Origin: Burkholderia sp. GAS332
GTDB lineage: Bacteria > Pseudomonadota > Gammaproteobacteria > Burkholderiales > Burkholderiaceae
DNA length: 64,000 nucleotides
Direction of reading: 5' to 3'
Assembly: GCA_900142905.1 (NCBI GenBank)
Contig: FSRV01000003.1
Location: 62,001-126,000, forward strand
The number at the start of each line of letters is the position of its first letter. The first letter of the stretch is position 1. Shown one piece after another: positions 1 to 8,281 of the stretch. A program made the position numbers and the translations under genes. Under the pieces are notes generated by a model that had not been told where the DNA came from, ran no database searches, and was given only the letters and a program-made list of their open reading frames with translations.

Positions 1-399
1 GCCGCTGGCCGACACCCAGCGGTTTTCGGGCTGCGGGTTGACGAGAAACACCCTGAACAGCAGCAGATCCTCGTGCGTGAGCGACGACAGCGGCTTGCCG
101 AGTTGCACGACGGTCCACAGCAGCAGCCGCTCGGCCTCCTTGCGGTAGTTATCGAAGGTGGTCTTCGTGTCGGCGTAGTTGGCCAGCCACGCGCGCACCG
201 CATCGAGGTCATTGCGGGCCGACAGTTGCGAATGCCCGGCGTCGCCCCGGTTGGTGCCGTCGCGACCGTCCAAGACGTTCCGGAATGACGAGGGTCTCGA
301 CAGGCTGCACGGACGCGATCTGGGTGGCTGACACGGTTCGGGCGGCTCCGGCGGGTGTGACACGGTGACGGCCGGCACTCCCGGCCACATACACGACAT
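1..399 (-). CDS. Site-specific tyrosine recombinase, N-terminal part
   Basis: This is the 5' end of a leftward phage-type integrase; the catalytic domain lies beyond the left window edge. The readable part contains a SAM-like core-binding segment (KTTFDNYRKEAERLLLW and SLTHEDLLLFRVFL), typical of large integrases found beside KfrA-like genes in Burkholderiaceae. One frame is open from an ATG at 399, but its first ~45 residues are proline/serine-rich and look unnatural. The overlapping frame from a GTG at 394 gives a better N-terminus (..QPVETLVIPERL) that would join the integrase frame at DGRDGTNRG if one G near 270-275 were removed. So the gene is either frameshifted or carries a sequencing error. 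It would catalyse site-specific strand exchange for an integrative element. It diverges from the KfrA-like gene. Family call is sure; intactness is not. Confidence 0.75.
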   Translation of the reverse strand, partial: MSCMWPGVPAVTVSHPPEPPEPCQPPRSRPCSLSRPSSFRNVLDGRDGTNRGDAGHSQLSARNDLDAVRAWLANYADTKTTFDNYRKEAERLLLWTVVQLGKPLSSLTHEDLLLFRVFLVNPQPENRWVSASG

Positions 400-419
400 T
401 ATGGGCCTAATGTCGTGTA
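390..419. promoter_or_regulatory. Perfect 12-bp inverted repeat between integrase and KfrA-like gene
   Basis: TACACGACATTA (390-401) and its exact reverse complement TAATGTCGTGTA (408-419) are separated by 6 bp. The repeat covers the possible integrase start codon, so a protein bound here could control the integrase. KfrA-type proteins are known to bind repeats in their own promoter, so autoregulation by the next gene is the likeliest use; this is inference. Confidence 0.6.
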
Positions 420-431
420 ATGCTCCATGTG

Positions 432-460
432 CGTTGTATATTTAGCGTTTTACGTTGTAT
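432..460. promoter_or_regulatory. Direct repeat CGTTGTAT x2, 21 bp apart
   Basis: The octamer CGTTGTAT occurs at 432-439 and 453-460, exactly two helical turns apart, in the AT-rich leader just upstream of the KfrA-like gene. The spacing suggests a second protein-binding site or part of the promoter of that gene. Confidence 0.4.
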
Positions 461-491
461 TATTCACTTCTCCTAGTTCGGTCTTCTGTCC

Positions 492-1526
492 ATGTCTGAC
501 GCCCAGCCCGCTGTCCCGCCTGACGAGGCCCGCCTCGCCGCCGAAATCGACCGGCTGAAAGTGGAATTCCCCAGAACGCGCGAGCTGTACCGCGAAGTCT
601 GTGCGCTGCTGTTTTTCCGCTTCGGCCAGACGCCGACCGCCAACCGGCTGTACCAGCTGGTCCGCCGTGGCAGCATGGGCACGCCCGCGGCCGTGCTTGG
701 CGAGTTCTGGACGGAGTTGCGCGAGAAAAGCCGGGTGCGCATCGAGCATCCCGACCTGCCCGCCGATCTTGGTGCTGCCGCTGGCGAGCTGGTGTCGACC
801 CTCTGGGCCCGCGCCACCGCGTCAGCGCAGGCCGCGCTCGACGCGCTGCGCGACGAGGTCGAGGCGCAGCGCGTCGAGGCGCAGCAGGCGGTCGTCGCCG
901 CGCGGGACGAGCTGGGACGCGTGGAGACCGCGCTCGAGCAGCGCACCGCGGCGCTGCTGGCCGCGCAGGTCGAGATACGGGATCTGGACAGGGCACACGC
1001 CGAAGGCCACGCGCAGCGACAGGCGCTGGCGGCAGAACTTGAGCGGATCCGCGCGGCGCTGGCGGCGCGCGATCGCGAGCTGGTGGAAGTGAGGGAAGGG
1101 TTTTCGGGTGAACTTGAAAAGCTGCGTGCCAGTGCCGATCTGGCAGAAGATCGACTGCGGGCAGCCGAGAAACGTGCGCTGCTCGAGATCGAGCGTGAAC
1201 GGGTTGCCAGCGCGCGCCTCCAGAAAGAACTGGTGGCCACCACGCGAAAGGGCGAGCAGGGCGAGACGCGGCATCGCAGCGAACTGCAGACCCTGCAGGC
1301 ACAGCTCACGAATGCACGGCACCAGGCCGGCGTCCTTGAGGGCAACCTGGCAGCCGTCCGTGACGCCAGCGCCGGCTACGCGCAAGAGCTCGGGATGCTG
1401 CGACAGCAGATGACGGGGGCGGTCGTCCCGCGCAGCTCAGGTCGCAAGGGTGGGGCTGTCACGGTACCCGCCCGCAAGCAGCCTCGTGCGACCCGCAAGG
1501 CGGCATCGGCGAAGAAGCCGGGATAA
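492..1526 (+). CDS. KfrA-like DNA-binding coiled-coil protein
   Basis: A 344-residue protein with an N-terminal KfrA-type DNA-binding domain (about residues 15-125; helix-turn-helix features around FRFGQTPTANRLYQLVRRGS) followed by a very long Ala/Glu/Arg-rich heptad region (about 105-310) and a basic Lys/Arg/Ala tail. KfrA proteins are plasmid-encoded autoregulators that bind operator repeats and can form filaments assisting partition. Here the gene is paired with a divergent integrase, and repeats lie just upstream (390-460). It heads a rightward gene set: the next gene begins 4 bp after its stop. Role in regulating or organising the element is inferred; the family call is strong. Confidence 0.85.
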   Translation: MSDAQPAVPPDEARLAAEIDRLKVEFPRTRELYREVCALLFFRFGQTPTANRLYQLVRRGSMGTPAAVLGEFWTELREKSRVRIEHPDLPADLGAAAGELVSTLWARATASAQAALDALRDEVEAQRVEAQQAVVAARDELGRVETALEQRTAALLAAQVEIRDLDRAHAEGHAQRQALAAELERIRAALAARDRELVEVREGFSGELEKLRASADLAEDRLRAAEKRALLEIERERVASARLQKELVATTRKGEQGETRHRSELQTLQAQLTNARHQAGVLEGNLAAVRDASAGYAQELGMLRQQMTGAVVPRSSGRKGGAVTVPARKQPRATRKAASAKKPG

Positions 1527-1530
1527 GCGC

Positions 1531-1734
1531 ATGAACCCGACCGCCCGGAAAAGGAAGAAGGCCGTCTGCCCACCGATCGGCGCGCTGATGCGGTATCGCG
1601 ATCGCATCGTGCGCGTGATCGCCGAAGCCAGCGGTCAACGCGCGGTGATCGAGTCGGTCGACGTCAATGGCCGGTCGTTCCGCAGCGTGGTGAAATGGGC
1701 TAATCTGGCCGGTCTGAACGATCAACTCTTCTGA
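1531..1734 (+). CDS. Small conserved-type protein of KfrA module
   Basis: A 67-residue basic protein starting 4 bp after the KfrA-like stop, so probably translated with it. The N-terminus is Arg/Lys-rich (TARKRKKAV); the rest is a compact beta-rich pattern (MRYRDRIVRVIAE.. AVIESVDVNG..) that could form a small SH3- or OB-like fold. I recognise no family. Position between the KfrA-like gene and the 290-residue protein suggests it belongs to the same module. Confidence 0.6.
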   Translation: MNPTARKRKKAVCPPIGALMRYRDRIVRVIAEASGQRAVIESVDVNGRSFRSVVKWANLAGLNDQLF

Positions 1735-1745
1735 CGCTGACCATC

Positions 1746-2618
1746 ATGCAGCTCGACATCTTCGCCGACAGCCGCGACGTCATGCTCCGCAACGATGTGC
1801 TGGATGCCCTCCACCGGCGCGATGCAGTCTCTGCCCGGCAGGCCTGGCAGAGACTGGCAGGCGAATTTCCCGAGGACGACACCCTGGCCGGGCTGGCGAC
1901 ATTGATCGATGTGCTCGAGGGCGATTTCGCCACGCCGTTCGCCGATCATCCGGCGCTGGCTGCCGCCTGTGGCCGCCTCAATGATGAGGTTGAACCGGCG
2001 GCGCGGCGGTTACTGGGCGACGCGCCCGGACGGGCGTGGGTGGCGTCATGCTGGCGGATGATCGCGCAGCAGGCCGCGGCCCTGCCGTTTCGCGCTGACG
2101 TCAGTGACCTTCACGCGGCGCCGCTCTGGCTGCGCGCGGGCGACTGGGACGAGGCCAGACGGGCCGTCGAGCGGATCGAGTCGTGGCGCCGGATCCCGGC
2201 TCCACTGACGTGGATGGCAGAGGTGCGACATCGCGCGGATGGGCTGGAGTCTGCGTTGCCGTTGCTCACCGAACTCGCCTGGCTGTCACCTGGCCGCCTG
2301 GCTGGTCTGTTGCACCGGCTCGCCGACGCGTCAATCGACACGTTGCGCAGAAAGTTCGACGCGAATTTCGAGGGGGCTGGCCAGACCGCCGACCTCGCGT
2401 GGTTTCCCGCCTGGGTGTTGATCGAAAAGCCAGGACTGGCACCGCTCCTGCGTGACGCGCAGCCGTCGCGCCAGACGGCCCCGGAGCGGGCGACGCGGCT
2501 GCTGCTGCAGATCCTCAGCCTCGAGCGTCAGGGCAGCCAGCATGAACTCGTGGAGCGCCGCAAGGCGCTGCGCGACCTGCATGCCGGCCTGTACGCCGCT
2601 TATATGAAGACGCGCTGA
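1746..2618 (+). CDS. Conserved hypothetical helical-repeat protein
   Basis: A 290-residue, Ala/Arg/Leu-rich, almost wholly helical protein. Repeated helix pairs (for example AVSARQAWQRLAGEFPEDD, WDEARRAVERIESW, ALPLLTELAWLSPGRLA) resemble tetratricopeptide-like repeats, suggesting a protein-interaction scaffold. No signal peptide, membrane segment or catalytic motif is visible. It follows the small protein by 11 bp and is probably co-transcribed with it. No function can be assigned. Confidence 0.65.
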   Translation: MQLDIFADSRDVMLRNDVLDALHRRDAVSARQAWQRLAGEFPEDDTLAGLATLIDVLEGDFATPFADHPALAAACGRLNDEVEPAARRLLGDAPGRAWVASCWRMIAQQAAALPFRADVSDLHAAPLWLRAGDWDEARRAVERIESWRRIPAPLTWMAEVRHRADGLESALPLLTELAWLSPGRLAGLLHRLADASIDTLRRKFDANFEGAGQTADLAWFPAWVLIEKPGLAPLLRDAQPSRQTAPERATRLLLQILSLERQGSQHELVERRKALRDLHAGLYAAYMKTR

Positions 2619-2625
2619 CACGGGC

Positions 2626-3069
2626 ATGCCTGAAGTTGATGACCCGTCCAACCGCTCACAGGTGGACATTCCCGGCCCGGTTCCGACGCGGTGCGTCTGG
2701 CCGGAAATCTGCGCTGCCGATCCAGCGTCTCAAGGCAGTCGTCGCGGAAATTCGCAGGCTGCCCGAAGGGAGCCTGTTGTCGCGGCCGATGGCGCCGTGT
2801 CTTTGCTCGGGAAGCTTTCGCCCGCACTCGAGCGGGTTGATAGTTCGTTCCGTGCACCCGGCACAGCCGTGAACCGTGTAGTCGACGCACTGGTACCAGT
2901 CATGGCCGGAGTCGATGCGCCAGCCGTCATGCGGGAACGCTGGCTCGAGCGTCTGCGCGATGCGCTGCAGAATGATCAGATGCCGTACATCGAGCGTCCC
3001 GGTGAGCGTTGGGGCGAACTGCGTGTAACGCCCGCGATGCCTCCGCATGGGCTCAATCGGTACGATTAA
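2626..3069 (+). pseudogene. Probable degraded gene fragment (DUF6880-like?)
   Basis: The second half of this frame (from about ALERVDSSFRAPGTAVNR to RERWLERLRDALQ) reads like a natural helical protein, whereas the first 60 residues are composition noise. A neighbouring frame (2636-2872) contains another natural-looking stretch (LPIQRLKAVVAEIRRL). The pattern fits one ancestral gene broken by frameshifts. The RVD-S-containing helix pair faintly recalls the DUF6880 family, but I cannot confirm this. Only 7 bp separate it from the preceding gene. Confidence 0.35.
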
Positions 3070-3100
3070 GCGCAACGCGATGGCAGGCGGCATTTTTACG

Positions 3101-3514
3101 ATGAGCAGAAGTCAGTACAGGATTGACATCATGGAAGCGTACAACCCGGAGCGCGGGCCGGAGCCTGGATCATGGCTTGAACTTGACGAACAGGAGCGGA
3201 TTCTTCTGATTGAAACCTGGCATCGCGTCGCCCGGATCAAGCTCCCCAACCTCACGGCACATGCCGCGCTACATGTGATCGTCGAAAACCAGATTGCCCT
3301 GGGCCTTGAGCCCGTGCTCCGGGCGATGGATCGCCTCAGGAAACAGGGACTCACGCGACACGATGCTATCCACGCGATCGGCTCAGTTGTCGCAGAGAAT
3401 CTGTTTGGCCTTTTGAAGGCGGATCAGAACGACGATGCTGCTGCTTCGCAGGCGCGTTACTACGCGGCGGTGGAGCGATTGACGGCAGTGAGTTGGCGCA
3501 GAGGTGAGCAGTAA
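3101..3514 (+). CDS. DUF1841-like small protein
   Basis: A 137-residue protein if the ATG at 3101 is used; the frame is open further upstream but those residues (..NAMAGGIFT) look non-native. The centre has the pattern of DUF1841-type proteins: a helix with ALHVIVENQIALG, then a loop and RHDAIHAIGSVVAENL, where His and Ala-Ile-Gly-Ser are characteristic. The function of that family is unknown. The stop overlaps the start of the next gene by one base (TAATG), indicating translational coupling. Confidence 0.6.
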   Translation: MSRSQYRIDIMEAYNPERGPEPGSWLELDEQERILLIETWHRVARIKLPNLTAHAALHVIVENQIALGLEPVLRAMDRLRKQGLTRHDAIHAIGSVVAENLFGLLKADQNDDAAASQARYYAAVERLTAVSWRRGEQ

Positions 3515-3885
3515 TGCGGACACCACCGAAACTTCAACCCTGGTTTGATGCTCGTCACCGTTTCAGGTTGAGCCATATTCATATCCAGATGGCCCGCGAA
3601 CTGGGATTGAATCCCCGAAAATTCGGATCACTGGCTCACGACCAGCAGGAGCCGTGGAAGCGCCCCCTCGCCGAATTTATCGAGCGCTGTTATAGCAAGC
3701 GCTTTGGTCGTTCGACCCCCGAACACGTGCAATCGCTGGAAGAAGTCGTGAAGCGTGCGGAACAGCGACGCAGCGAGCGGCGGGAGAGAAAAGCCAGCAA
3801 AGCGGTTCCGCTAGCAGGGCCTCAACGTACCAATAGCGGATCAGGCGGAAAGCTGCCTGACCTGCACGAACATGGCAGTGAATAG
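3514..3885 (+). CDS. Conserved hypothetical protein, coupled to DUF1841-like gene
   Basis: A 123-residue basic protein. The N-terminal 70 residues (WFDARHRFRLSHIHIQMARELG, LNPRKFGSL, PLAEFIERCYSKRFG) form a conserved-looking helical domain with several His/Arg; the C-terminal third is charged and disordered (KRAEQRRSERRERKASK). The pattern suggests nucleic-acid binding, but no named family is recognised. Its start overlaps the stop of the preceding gene by one base, so the two are probably made together as partners. Confidence 0.6.
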   Translation: MRTPPKLQPWFDARHRFRLSHIHIQMARELGLNPRKFGSLAHDQQEPWKRPLAEFIERCYSKRFGRSTPEHVQSLEEVVKRAEQRRSERRERKASKAVPLAGPQRTNSGSGGKLPDLHEHGSE

Positions 3886-3924
3886 ACTCGAAGGGGACGG
3901 ACGCGACGGCCGTCTGGGTGGGTG

Positions 3925-4242
3925 ATGCAGACCATTTGCGCCAAGGCTGCTTTCACTTTGAAGCGGCTGGTGGCCGAATGCTGGCCGGGGATGAGCCGCG
4001 CGCAGCTGGTCGCGCGCGCCCGCCGGCAGGCCCTGCAACCGTCCCTCAGAGCCGCAGTGGGCAACCCCGGCGCGACCGCGCCGGGGGAGACCGGCCTGTT
4101 CAGCCTGACACTGCTGGCCGGTGGCGGGCCGGTCCGGCTCATTGCGCATCTGCGGCGCGTGAAACCGCGGCGCCAGTCGGCGCGTCCCGTGAAGGCATCG
4201 AAACCCCCTGCGCGCGATCCGCGCCAGGGCGATCTTTTCTGA
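3925..4242 (+). CDS. Small hypothetical protein of KfrA module
   Basis: A 105-residue basic protein from the ATG at 3925 (a GTG lies one codon upstream). It has a helical N-terminus (FTLKRLVAECW), a central Gly/Ala segment (ETGLFSLTLLAGGGPVRLI) and a basic C-terminus ending DPRQGDLF. Codon use is strongly GC-biased, as in its neighbours. It ends 20 bp before the coiled-coil gene. No family recognised. Confidence 0.5.
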   Translation: MQTICAKAAFTLKRLVAECWPGMSRAQLVARARRQALQPSLRAAVGNPGATAPGETGLFSLTLLAGGGPVRLIAHLRRVKPRRQSARPVKASKPPARDPRQGDLF

Positions 4243-4262
4243 CGGACCCCGAGGAGCTGACG

Positions 4263-5096
4263 ATGGGCCGACCCCGGATTGAGTGGAGCGATGCACAGCT
4301 GCTCGCGATCATGAATGGCATCGCGGCGATCGACCGGGATTTCCCGCGCGACAACGCGCGCTTCCTGGATGGGCTGATCGCGGAGGTGCGGGCGATTACC
4401 GGCCGCATGTTTGGCGCGACCACCTACAGCCGGCTGCTGCGCGATGTCGCGCCGCAGGTCGGCGTCCAGCGCCATCCGAGTGCCCCGACGGTCCAGCAGG
4501 CGATCCTGCGCGCGCAGGCGCTCACCCCGATCTCGCAGCCGGGCAGTGCGGAGAACCGCCCGGTCGATCTCGAGCTGATGCGACAGGCGCTGGCGCCCGT
4601 GGTGCGCGAGGCGCTCGCGCCGCTGTACGCGTCCCAGCGCGAGCGGGGGAACGGGCATGCGGGCGGCGCCGCACCGGATCGTGGCGATATGAACGCGATG
4701 GCGCAGAAGCCGCTGCTGCAGGCGGCGCTGGAAGATGCCCATGCGCGGATCCGGCGGCTTGAGCAGGACAATGCGCAGCTGCACCGCGAACTCGGCGAAG
4801 CGCAGGCGGCACGGGATCTGGCCGGTGAACACGTGAACCGGCTGCTCGGCGAGCTGCACGCGTCGATCGAACGCGCCGGCGTGGGCGCGACGGGCCTCGC
4901 GCAGACAGCCACGCAGCTGGCCGGCACCGAGCGGTTTCTCAAGATGCAGAACGATGCGGTGCGGCTGCAGGCGAGCGGGGAGGCGGACGCACTGCGCGCG
5001 CAGAATGGCCAGCTGCGTGAGCGCATCGACCACCTGCTACTGGAAGTGGACCAGTACCGGCGCACCCTGTCGAGCCGACCGTCCGGAGGGCGCTGA
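4263..5096 (+). CDS. Conserved hypothetical protein with C-terminal coiled coil
   Basis: A 277-residue protein starting at the ATG at 4263, preceded by a good ribosome-binding site (GAGGAGCTGACG). The first ~130 residues form a helical globular domain (RIEWSDAQLLAIMNGIAAID, ATTYSRLLRDVAPQVG) that could bind DNA; residues ~150-265 are a heptad-rich coiled coil (LEDAHARIRRLEQDNAQLHRELGE is its core). The architecture mirrors the KfrA-like protein at the other end of the module. The frame is open far upstream, but that part is out-of-frame shadow of the preceding gene. Function unknown. Confidence 0.65.
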   Translation: MGRPRIEWSDAQLLAIMNGIAAIDRDFPRDNARFLDGLIAEVRAITGRMFGATTYSRLLRDVAPQVGVQRHPSAPTVQQAILRAQALTPISQPGSAENRPVDLELMRQALAPVVREALAPLYASQRERGNGHAGGAAPDRGDMNAMAQKPLLQAALEDAHARIRRLEQDNAQLHRELGEAQAARDLAGEHVNRLLGELHASIERAGVGATGLAQTATQLAGTERFLKMQNDAVRLQASGEADALRAQNGQLRERIDHLLLEVDQYRRTLSSRPSGGR

Positions 5097-5100
5097 GCGC

Positions 5101-5193
5101 GTGGCACGCCGGCGCGGTTCGCCGCCCATCGGGCCGGTGCGCGGGTTCCAGCCGGAGGTGCCGGTTCGTGATTACTCCAGTTATCAGATGTGA
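5101..5193 (+). CDS. Possible 30-residue protein
   Basis: A short GTG-started frame 4 bp after the coiled-coil gene, preceded by GGAGGG inside the end of that gene. The peptide is basic at the start (ARRRGSPP) and ends aromatic (VRDYSSYQM). It may be a true tiny last gene of the module or the stub of a truncated one. Confidence 0.3.
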   Translation: MARRRGSPPIGPVRGFQPEVPVRDYSSYQM

Positions 5194-5203
5194 CGATTTT
5201 GCT

Positions 5204-5275
5204 GCATGGCGCTTTCCGGGCGTCGGCGGCGACGCGCCGACGTCGGCCAGTGTCAGGTTTGCCTGTGCGCCATGC
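5204..5275. other. Nested inverted repeats (structured intergenic region)
   Basis: GCATGGCGC (5204-5212) pairs perfectly with GCGCCATGC (5267-5275), and inside it CGTCGGC (5221-5227) pairs with GCCGACG (5236-5242). The structure sits just after the KfrA module, in a 340-bp stretch with no other gene before the AAA ATPase. No U-tract follows, so it is not a classical terminator. It could be a recombination site, a Rho-type structured end, or an RNA element. Confidence 0.4.
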
Positions 5276-5533
5276 GATACGGCACCCGATTCAACCGGTT
5301 GAAGCTCACAAGGGGTGCAAAATTGCGTCGCCTGCAAGGACGCCGCGCTTCAATAATCTGAAACGAGGGACAAGCGACGCCACATCTTCATGTCCCTTCG
5401 TTTGCTCGCCTCGCGAGCGCGGTGTCGCGTTCCTGATACCGAGTCTGGAATCCCTGATTGGAACGTCCGTTTCTCTGCCCCTTGCTGTGGCAAAATCGTC
5501 ATAAGAAAAAAGGCACAGATTCCCGGGGGAACA

Positions 5534-8281
5534 ATGTCGATAATCGGCGAAATTACAAGCTGGGCCAACGAGCAGCCGGACTGGATAGCCGATGCGATAA
5601 ATCGGCTCTTCACTCAAGGAACGCTCGGCGATGGCGACATCGCTGACCTTGCCGCGTTACTTAAAACCAAGCACGGTTTCAAAGACCCTGAGGGGCGTGT
5701 CGCGCATCCACTCGATCCCAGTTCGTTACCGGTTGAAGCAAAGGACGTTTCAACCGTCAGTCTGACCGCGATCCGTTCCCCAGTGAATTTGAACGCGATT
5801 GGATCCCCCGACGGAATAAGTTTCGAGCCGCTAGGTTTAACCATCGTCTACGGCTACAACGGCGCCGGAAAGTCCGGGTACGCTCGCGCTCTGAAGAAGG
5901 CGTGCCGCGCTCGCAATACGGAGGGCATCCACCCTAATGTTTTCGCCGCCGCGGGTCAGACGGGCCCGGCCCAGGCACAATTTGAGTGGCAGATTAACGG
6001 GAAGGCGGAGTTCGGTGACTGGGTAGACGACGGACGGTCGGCGCCGGCCGCTCTTTCAAGAGTTGCGGTGTTCGATAGTCACTGCGCACGAGTTTTCGTG
6101 GATGACCAAGCGGCGGTTTCATACATTCCCTATGGCCTCGACGTTCTACGTGACCTAGCCCTCGGACTTCAGCGCGTCCAAAAAGTTCTGGAGACTGAGG
6201 CTCAGAACGAGAAATTCGATATGCGAAGGCTCGTTCCCCTTCAAGGCGACACGGTAGTTGGCAAGCTAATCGCATCGCTCAAGCACTCGACCGCGGTGAA
6301 AACGATCGAGGACCAAGCTGGCATCAATGTCGAAGAAGAACAGGAGCGGCAGTTGCTCGTCAAGCTCCTGCGCGAGGAAGACCCGGCAAAGCAAGCAGTC
6401 GCGTTGCGCCGCTTTGCTCTCCGGCTGCAAACTCTGGAGAACGAGCTCGCAGCTCTTGAGGGGCCCCTTTCGGACGAACACGTAGCCAAGCTCGCCCTCG
6501 CTTTCGAGCAGCTTCTAGCTGCGGAGACAGCCTCGAAACTCGCATCGGCAGCGCTCAACGAGGGAGGTGCCGCACTTGCGGGGACCGGCACCGATCCGTG
6601 GGAAGTCTTGGTCCGGAGCGCGATGACATTTGCAGCCGATTCCGTGTATCCCGAACATGAATTTCCTGGCCCTCACGACGATGCAAAGTGTGTGCTCTGC
6701 CAGCAGTCACTTTCTGCAGAAGCAAGTGAACGTCTGAAAGGATTTGTGAAGTTCCTCGAGACAGATGCGCAAAAGCAGTACAGCGATAAACGGCAAGTGG
6801 CAGCCGCGCTATACAAATCTATCACTGCCACTAACTTGGACGGCTTCCCATCCGACGGGGCGCTACTCGATGAGTTGACGGAGCAGGTCCCGGCGTTGGC
6901 ATTTGCGATACGCACATGGGTTGCCGACCTCGTTGTAAGGAAGCAGGCTCTCATCGACATGGCGCCCAAACGCGCGCTCGGTCCGCTCGGCGAACTCGCC
7001 CCTTCGCCGGTCGCCGCGCTGAAAGTCCTCCGGGAAACTAAAATCGAGCAGGTGGTGAAACTTGAGAAGGCTCTTACCCCAGACGAGCGTAAGCTGAAAT
7101 CGATTCGCCTTGCCGACCTGGAGGCTCGCCTGAAACTACAGGAGCTTCTCGATGAGGTTCTCGATTGCATTGCTGCCATGAAACGAGATCATGCCTATGG
7201 CGAAGCCATCAGAGCATGCGGAACGGCCGCCGTCACCAAAAAGATGAATGAACTTTACGAGAAGACGGTGACGGCCGGGTTGCAGGCTGCCCTTGCAGAG
7301 GAGTTTAAGGCGCTTGGGCTAGCCGGCGCGATGGTTGGCCTTGAAATGTCAGGGCAACGCGGCGCACGAATGCAAAAGCTTAAGCTTTCTGCGGCAGCGG
7401 TTTTTGCAAAGCTCAAACCCTCGATGGTTCTGAGTGAGGGTGAGCAACGAACAATTGCCCTGGCTTCGTTCTTGGCGGAGATAGGCATTGAGGGAGAGAG
7501 TTCAGGAATCGTTTTTGACGACCCGGTCTCTTCGCTTGACCACATACGCAGAGACCGTATTGCAGTACGTCTTGCGAAAGAGGCCAAAGCGCGACAGGTT
7601 ATTGTCTTCACCCACGACTTGGCGTTCGCTTGGTCATTGCGGGACTTCGCCAAGAAGCATGGGGCGAAGTATTCTGAGCGGCACGTATTTGCAGCGGGCG
7701 AAAGCAAAGGGCTTAGTAGCAACAGCCTTCCGTTTGAAGCCAAGAAGCTTGATGCGAGGGTTAACGACCTTCGAACTCTAGGCGCAAAAGCCCGAAGGGC
7801 TCTTGAGAAAGATCACGATCACGACGCTTACAACGGTTTGGTCCGACAGGGTTACCGGCGGATGCGAGACACATGGGAACTCGTAGTCGAGGACCTTCTA
7901 TTTAACGAGGCGGTCAAGCGCTTCCGCCGTTCAGTCGAGACCCAACGCTTGAATTCCGTCCTTGTCGCCGATGAAGACGTTCAGGCCGTCTCTCAGGGGA
8001 TGTCGCGCTGTTCATACTTCACCCATGAGGGCGGCGCAGAGGCTCCGCCGCCGCTGCCGGAGCCTGATGACTTCATTGCTGACATCGAAGTACTTGGAGA
8101 AACGGTTGATCGACTGGCAGCTAGGCTTAAAGAAGTAGGTGATCGCCGCAAAAAAAGGGGGGCTGAGTGCATGCCCACGAAGGCACGCACGCCACTCAGC
8201 CAAAGCTTCATCGTTGCGAGCACAGACAAAAGGGCTAGTAGTTTACCTGGTCCGCTTCCTGATCGAGCGGAACGAGGTTGA
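5534..8281 (+). CDS. Large AAA (ABC/SMC-like) ATPase, RloC/AAA_13 type
   Basis: A ~915-residue ATPase starting at the ATG at 5534 (GGGGGAAC just upstream). Visible motifs: Walker A GYNGAGKSG (~107-115); a central coiled-coil part with CVLC (~387-390), resembling the zinc-hook CxxC of Rad50/RloC proteins; ABC signature-like MVLSEGEQRTIALASF (~635); Walker B GIVFDDPVSSLD (~658); switch histidine VIVFTHD (~693). The C-terminal ~180 residues (YRRMRDTWELVVEDLL.. ..CSYFTHEGG) carry an Arg...Glu...His pattern that could be an effector domain. RloC and PrrC are tRNA anticodon nucleases associated with restriction systems; a remnant of a type III restriction gene lies immediately downstream, which supports a phage-defence role. 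The last ~50 residues may be foreign, because the restriction-gene frame overlaps them. Confidence 0.75.
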   Translation: MSIIGEITSWANEQPDWIADAINRLFTQGTLGDGDIADLAALLKTKHGFKDPEGRVAHPLDPSSLPVEAKDVSTVSLTAIRSPVNLNAIGSPDGISFEPLGLTIVYGYNGAGKSGYARALKKACRARNTEGIHPNVFAAAGQTGPAQAQFEWQINGKAEFGDWVDDGRSAPAALSRVAVFDSHCARVFVDDQAAVSYIPYGLDVLRDLALGLQRVQKVLETEAQNEKFDMRRLVPLQGDTVVGKLIASLKHSTAVKTIEDQAGINVEEEQERQLLVKLLREEDPAKQAVALRRFALRLQTLENELAALEGPLSDEHVAKLALAFEQLLAAETASKLASAALNEGGAALAGTGTDPWEVLVRSAMTFAADSVYPEHEFPGPHDDAKCVLCQQSLSAEASERLKGFVKFLETDAQKQYSDKRQVAAALYKSITATNLDGFPSDGALLDELTEQVPALAFAIRTWVADLVVRKQALIDMAPKRALGPLGELAPSPVAALKVLRETKIEQVVKLEKALTPDERKLKSIRLADLEARLKLQELLDEVLDCIAAMKRDHAYGEAIRACGTAAVTKKMNELYEKTVTAGLQAALAEEFKALGLAGAMVGLEMSGQRGARMQKLKLSAAAVFAKLKPSMVLSEGEQRTIALASFLAEIGIEGESSGIVFDDPVSSLDHIRRDRIAVRLAKEAKARQVIVFTHDLAFAWSLRDFAKKHGAKYSERHVFAAGESKGLSSNSLPFEAKKLDARVNDLRTLGAKARRALEKDHDHDAYNGLVRQGYRRMRDTWELVVEDLLFNEAVKRFRRSVETQRLNSVLVADEDVQAVSQGMSRCSYFTHEGGAEAPPPLPEPDDFIADIEVLGETVDRLAARLKEVGDRRKKRGAECMPTKARTPLSQSFIVASTDKRASSLPGPLPDRAERG

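Noticed and set aside
460..1345. Long minus-strand frames (280-290 codons) opposite the KfrA-like gene
   Set aside because: Low-complexity Arg/Ser/Pro sequence, antisense to a well-supported coiled-coil gene; typical shadow of GC-rich DNA.
3822..5033. 403-codon minus-strand frame
   Set aside because: Arg/Leu/Pro-rich noise antisense to two plausible plus-strand genes with ribosome-binding sites; no domain pattern.
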